Below are positions 23,668-25,009 of a stretch of 25,009 bases of DNA, one piece after another. A program made the translations under genes and the position numbers. The stretch lies in the IMG/VR virus record IMGVR_UViG_3300047548_001207, positions 1 to 25,009 of that record; one strand, given 5' to 3'. The first letter of the stretch is position 1. Each line of letters begins with the position of its first letter. Below the pieces are notes generated by a model that had not been told where the DNA came from, did no database searches, and saw only the letters and a program-made list of their open reading frames with translations. The DNA is from a virus.

Positions 23668-24034
23668 ATCATACATTCCGACAGATTCTATGGCATCTAA
23701 TGCCCGTCGCGGTCTTGCTCTGCGAGATGAATTTAATCGTGGGGGTACATCTGTGGGCATTGCACGCGCAAGAGATATCGCAAATAAAAAGAATCTTAGT
23801 GAGTCTACTGTATTGAGGATGCATTCATTCTTTAGCCGTCACGCTGTTGATAAAAAGGGTAAGGGCTGGAGCCAGGGTGAAGAAGGATATCCATCTAATG
23901 GTCTTATCGCATGGCTTTTATGGGGCGGTGACTCAGGAAAATCCTGGGCAGAATCAAAAAGAAATGCTATCATGAGAAGAAGAGAGCAGAGCAATAAGGT
24001 TTGGAAGTCCTCTGCATTTGATATAACAAAATAA
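23660..24034 (+). CDS. Conserved phage protein (ARARD...KGKGW...WLLWGGD family)
   Basis: The 124-residue product contains MASNARRGLALRDEF, GGTSVGIARARDIANKK, LSESTVLRMHSFFSRHAVDKKGKGW and NGLIAWLLWGGDSGKSWAE in that order. I know this arrangement as a small conserved domain that recurs in phages, alone or fused to head or prohead proteins. Its biochemical role is not established to my knowledge. Position after the terminase genes supports a packaging or head link. The start overlaps the zinc-finger gene by 8 nt. The tRNA cluster begins just after its stop. Confidence 0.65.
   Translation: MAESYIPTDSMASNARRGLALRDEFNRGGTSVGIARARDIANKKNLSESTVLRMHSFFSRHAVDKKGKGWSQGEEGYPSNGLIAWLLWGGDSGKSWAESKRNAIMRRREQSNKVWKSSAFDITK
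24001..24027 (+). promoter_or_regulatory. Weak candidate promoter for the tRNA cluster
   Basis: TTGGAA (24001-24006) and TATAAC (24022-24027) are 15 nt apart at the very end of the preceding gene, just before the RNA genes. The spacing is short, so the cluster may equally be processed from a longer transcript. Confidence 0.28.
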
Positions 24035-24041
24035 ATAGACC

Positions 24042-24140
24042 CCGATGTGCCAGCATTGCCGAGTTACGCGGTTGATCCCAGCATGAAGTTAGTCAAACGT
24101 GCAGAACTTAGGATGGTTTGGTTACCCGCTGGCACATCGG
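24042..24140 (+). ncRNA. Cloverleaf-like structured RNA of unknown type
   Basis: Positions 42-54 and 128-140 of this 24.0-24.1 kb stretch pair perfectly for 13 bp (CCGATGTGCCAGC with GCTGGCACATCGG). The inner 7 bp (24048-24054 with 24128-24134) have tRNA acceptor proportions: two linker bases, a D-arm-like hairpin (GCCG/CGGT, 24058-24072), an anticodon-arm-like stem GCATG/CGTGC (24081-24102) with a 12-nt loop instead of 7, an 8-nt variable segment, and a T-arm-like stem GGATG/TACCC with one A-C mismatch. The T loop is GTTTGGT, not TTCGANN. It could be a decayed tRNA, a tRNA mimic, or an unrelated RNA. A TCTTTT follows directly. Confidence 0.45.
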
Positions 24141-24145
24141 TCTTT

Positions 24146-24217
24146 TCCCGATTGGTGTAATCGACAGCACGCAACACTTTGGATGTTGAGGACGAGGTTT
24201 GAATCCTTGATTGGGAG
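24146..24217 (+). tRNA. tRNA-Gln (TTG)
   Basis: A canonical 72-nt cloverleaf. The acceptor is TCCCGAT/ATTGGGA (one G-T pair), with a D arm GTGT/GCAC, anticodon stem CAACA/TGTTG with loop CTTTGGA (anticodon TTG), variable AGGAC less its last base shared with the T stem, and T arm CGAGG-TTTGAAT-CCTTG. The discriminator is G. CCA is not encoded. It reads CAA codons. Confidence 0.9.
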
Positions 24218-24220
24218 CGA

Positions 24221-24300
24221 GCCAGATATTCCCCAAGGTGGGGAAGCGGTCTGTAAAACCGTCGCCTCAGGCATGGTTGGTTCGATTCCAACATCTGGCA
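24221..24300 (+). tRNA. tRNA-Tyr (GTA)
   Basis: An 80-nt cloverleaf starting 3 nt after tRNA-Gln. The acceptor is GCCAGAT/ATCTGGC, the D stem TCCC/GGGA, and the anticodon stem GCGGT/ACCGT with loop CTGTAAA (anticodon GTA). A longer variable region (CGCCTCAGGCATG) is as expected for bacterial class II tRNA-Tyr. The T arm is GTTGG-TTCGATT-CCAAC and the discriminator is A. Confidence 0.92.
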
Positions 24301-24306
24301 CATACC

Positions 24307-24340
24307 ATACTACTTAGTAGTATTGATAGATAGGTCTATC
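24307..24340 (+). other. Two adjacent small hairpins between tRNA genes
   Basis: ATACTAC (24307-24313) pairs with GTAGTAT (24317-24323) around TTA. GATAGA (24325-24330) pairs with TCTATC (24335-24340) around TAGG. They fill the spacer after tRNA-Tyr and may guide RNA processing or stabilise the transcript. They are too AT-rich and lack the T-tract of an intrinsic terminator. Confidence 0.4.
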
Positions 24341-24349
24341 ACGCAGAAA

Positions 24350-24425
24350 GTCAGATATGCGGGACTGCCTTCCACAAGTGCGGCAAAGTAGGGGCTAGCA
24401 CCAAAATGCTAAATGTGGTCTGACA
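24350..24425 (+). ncRNA. tRNA-sized element with acceptor-like stem but no normal T loop
   Basis: GTCAGAT (24350-24356) pairs with GTCTGAC (24418-24424), one T-G pair, and with a discriminator-like A the element is 76 nt, exactly tRNA length. It ends 3 nt before tRNA-Met, the same spacing as between Gln and Tyr. Inside are TGCC/GGCA with a 12-nt loop (24366-24385) and TAGCA/TGCTA around CCAAAA (24396-24411). There is no GTTCGA-type T arm and no 7-nt anticodon loop. It is either a strongly decayed tRNA or another tRNA-like RNA. Confidence 0.4.
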
Positions 24426-24428
24426 CAA

Positions 24429-24494
24429 TGCTCTGGTAGGTACGGAGGGGGCCTCATAAGCCCCTAGCCCGTGGTTCGATTCCACGCAGAGCAA
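24429..24494 (+). tRNA. tRNA-Met (CAT) with a truncated D-arm region
   Basis: The acceptor TGCTCTG/CAGAGCA, anticodon arm GGGGC-CTCATAA-GCCCC (anticodon CAT), 5-nt variable TAGCC and T arm CGTGG-TTCGATT-CCACG are all perfect. However, only 12 nt (GTAGGTACGGAG) separate the acceptor from the anticodon stem, against about 19-22 normally, and no D stem can form. The total is 66 nt. It could be elongator Met, initiator-like, or a lysidine-modified Ile tRNA. D-armless tRNAs are known from mitochondria and are unusual in phages. Confidence 0.75.
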
Positions 24495-24497
24495 CAA

Positions 24498-24516
24498 TGT
24501 AGTCTGATCAACTACA
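24498..24516 (+). other. Hairpin with a 7-nt loop resembling an anticodon arm
   Basis: TGTAGT (24498-24503) pairs with ACTACA (24511-24516) around the 7-nt loop CTGATCA. It lies alone in the spacer between two RNA genes. The loop has the C-T at positions 1-2 that anticodon loops show, but no acceptor or T arm belongs to it, so it may be chance or a processing signal. Confidence 0.3.
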
Positions 24517-24518
24517 GA

Positions 24519-24624
24519 GATATACATGGTGTAATGTGGCAGCACGCCACCTATGAAAATCGTTATCGACGGATAAAAAGATTCATGGGAGGGGAAGTGC
24601 GGGTTCGACCCCCGTTGTATATCG
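24519..24624 (+). tRNA. tRNA-like gene with a greatly extended anticodon arm (isotype undetermined)
   Basis: The acceptor helix is 8 bp (GATATACA at 24519-24526 with TGTATATC at 24616-24623). An extra 5' G opposite C recalls the G-1:C73 of tRNA-His. The D arm (GTGT/GCAC, 24529-24545) has the same stem as tRNA-Gln, and the T arm GCGGG-TTCGACC-CCCGT (24599-24615) is canonical. In place of the 17-nt anticodon arm is a 46-nt hairpin (24547-24592): an 11-bp helix with one A-A mismatch, then a nested TTATC/GATAA hairpin with loop GACG. No 7-nt loop with U33 is present, so no anticodon can be assigned. It could hold an intron-like insert or be a non-decoding tRNA mimic. Confidence 0.6.
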
Positions 24625-24627
24625 CAT

Positions 24628-24699
24628 TGGCGTGTGGCGCAATGGCAGCGCAATCGGCTGTTAACCGATGGGTTATAGGTTCGAATCCTATCACGCCAG
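24628..24699 (+). tRNA. tRNA-Asn (GTT)
   Basis: A canonical 72-nt cloverleaf. The acceptor is TGGCGTG/CACGCCA, the D arm GCGC-AATGGCA-GCGC, the anticodon arm ATCGG-CTGTTAA-CCGAT (anticodon GTT), the variable region GGGTT, and the T arm ATAGG-TTCGAAT-CCTAT. The discriminator is G and CCA is not encoded. It starts 3 nt after the extended-arm tRNA-like gene. Confidence 0.93.
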
Positions 24700-24702
24700 C
24701 CA

Positions 24703-24733
24703 AACGGTAGCGTAAAAACACGACGAACGGTAG
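24703..24733 (+). repeat. Short direct repeat AACGGTAG before the second methyltransferase gene
   Basis: AACGGTAG occurs at 24703-24710 and 24726-24733 in the 37-nt spacer between tRNA-Asn and ATG 24737. The second copy runs into the weak ribosome-binding stretch GTAGGGT. It may be an operator, or chance in so short a sequence. Confidence 0.3.
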
Positions 24734-24736
24734 GGT

Positions 24737-25009
24737 ATGGATACTAGAAACGTAACCGACTTCTATAAGTATTGGGAAAACGAGGCAATCATTGCCGATC
24801 TTGATTCAAAGAGAAATGAATTTGTTGTTGCAGTAGAAAGAGTTAATGGAGACTTTAATTTTTCTACTGTAATTAGAAACTGTAATGCATTTCTTGCTCG
24901 TAAGGTTTATCGTTCTGGCATTCGTCAGTATGACAAGCGAGGTACTGTAGGAACGCATCATTACGAGCATGTTGACTATATTGAGAATATATCTTCTATT
25001 ATTGAGAAG
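24737..25009 (+). CDS. SpoU/TrmH-family RNA methyltransferase (paralogue 2, 3' partial)
   Basis: The gene starts at ATG 24737 and runs off the window after 91 codons. It aligns without gaps to paralogue 1 (22986-23531), with about half the residues identical: both share DTRNVxDxYKxWEN, ADLDxKR, GDFN, IRNxNAFLA and RGxVGTxxYxH. The motif 1 region GDFNFSTVIRNCNAFLA is intact, but the SAM-binding motifs 2 and 3 lie beyond the window, so activity cannot be judged. The upstream site is weak (GTAGGGT). The divergence suggests that the two copies act on different RNA targets or form a pair. Confidence 0.8.
   Translation, partial: MDTRNVTDFYKYWENEAIIADLDSKRNEFVVAVERVNGDFNFSTVIRNCNAFLARKVYRSGIRQYDKRGTVGTHHYEHVDYIENISSIIEK

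Noticed and set aside
24042-24146. Rho-independent terminator after the 23660-24034 gene
   Set aside because: A strong stem is followed by TCTTTT, but the stem encloses 73 nt of structured sequence and tRNA genes follow immediately, so a classic terminator is unlikely.
24498-24516. Isolated anticodon arm (GAT) of a permuted or split tRNA
   Set aside because: The hairpin has the right loop size, but no matching acceptor or T-arm halves could be joined to it in a known permuted order. It is kept only as a hairpin.
24064-24710. Open frames on both strands across the tRNA cluster
   Set aside because: They cross well-formed tRNA genes, lack ribosome-binding sites and encode no recognisable protein. 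They are by-products of the RNA genes.

Overview
The window is a stretch of an AT-rich tailed double-stranded DNA phage genome (Caudoviricetes). Every supported gene lies on the + strand. Genes are packed with ATGA, TAATG or longer overlaps, so most of the window probably reads as a few long transcription units. The host cannot be proven from this sequence. The replication gene set (a DnaE-type polymerase with DnaB helicase, RecA and a Cas4-like exonuclease) is known to me from large phages of Actinobacteria. The RRGAxGTxxYxH signature in the RNA methyltransferases also recalls actinobacterial TrmH-family proteins. A low-GC actinobacterial host is therefore my best, moderate-confidence guess.

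Layout. (1) Positions 1-5525 encode virion proteins, probably of the tail and adsorption apparatus: a protein with thrombospondin-type-3 calcium-binding repeats (cut by the window edge), two beta-rich unknowns, a tail fibre with a C-terminal S74 self-cleaving chaperone, a GNAT-like protein, a small coiled coil and another unknown. (2) Positions 5530-8199 hold a free-standing HNH endonuclease, a metallophosphoesterase and small DNA-binding, zinc-ribbon and unknown proteins. (3) Positions 8186-16150 are the replication core: DnaB-like helicase, an unknown small protein with a leaderless-type promoter, a CHC2/TOPRIM primase, a putative ssDNA-binding protein, DnaE polymerase, a MazG-like pyrophosphohydrolase and RecA. 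(4) Positions 16147-19809 form a recombination and nucleotide-metabolism block: a PD-(D/E)XK-like endonuclease, a Cas4/RecB-like Fe-S exonuclease, a RuvC-like resolvase, an HTH mini-protein, a DUF1599/Nmad1-like protein and a second HNH endonuclease. (5) Positions 19867-22644 carry an FmdB-type zinc ribbon and the small and large terminase subunits. (6) Positions 22646-25009 hold small proteins, a SpoU/TrmH RNA 2'-O-methyltransferase, a 660-bp cluster of tRNA and tRNA-like genes, and the start of a second SpoU/TrmH paralogue.

How the parts fit. Regions 3 and 4 supply a largely phage-encoded replisome and recombination pathway. The two terminase subunits then package the product. The most unusual part is region 6. 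Three canonical tRNAs (Gln-TTG, Tyr-GTA, Asn-GTT) alternate with a tRNA-Met lacking most of its D arm, a tRNA whose anticodon arm has become a 46-nt hairpin, and two tRNA-sized cloverleaf-like elements without a normal T loop. The cluster is bracketed by two paralogous genes of a family that 2'-O-methylates tRNA or rRNA. I infer a phage RNA-modification and tRNA island that may resist host tRNA-targeting defences or act as decoys. This is a hypothesis, not something the sequence proves.
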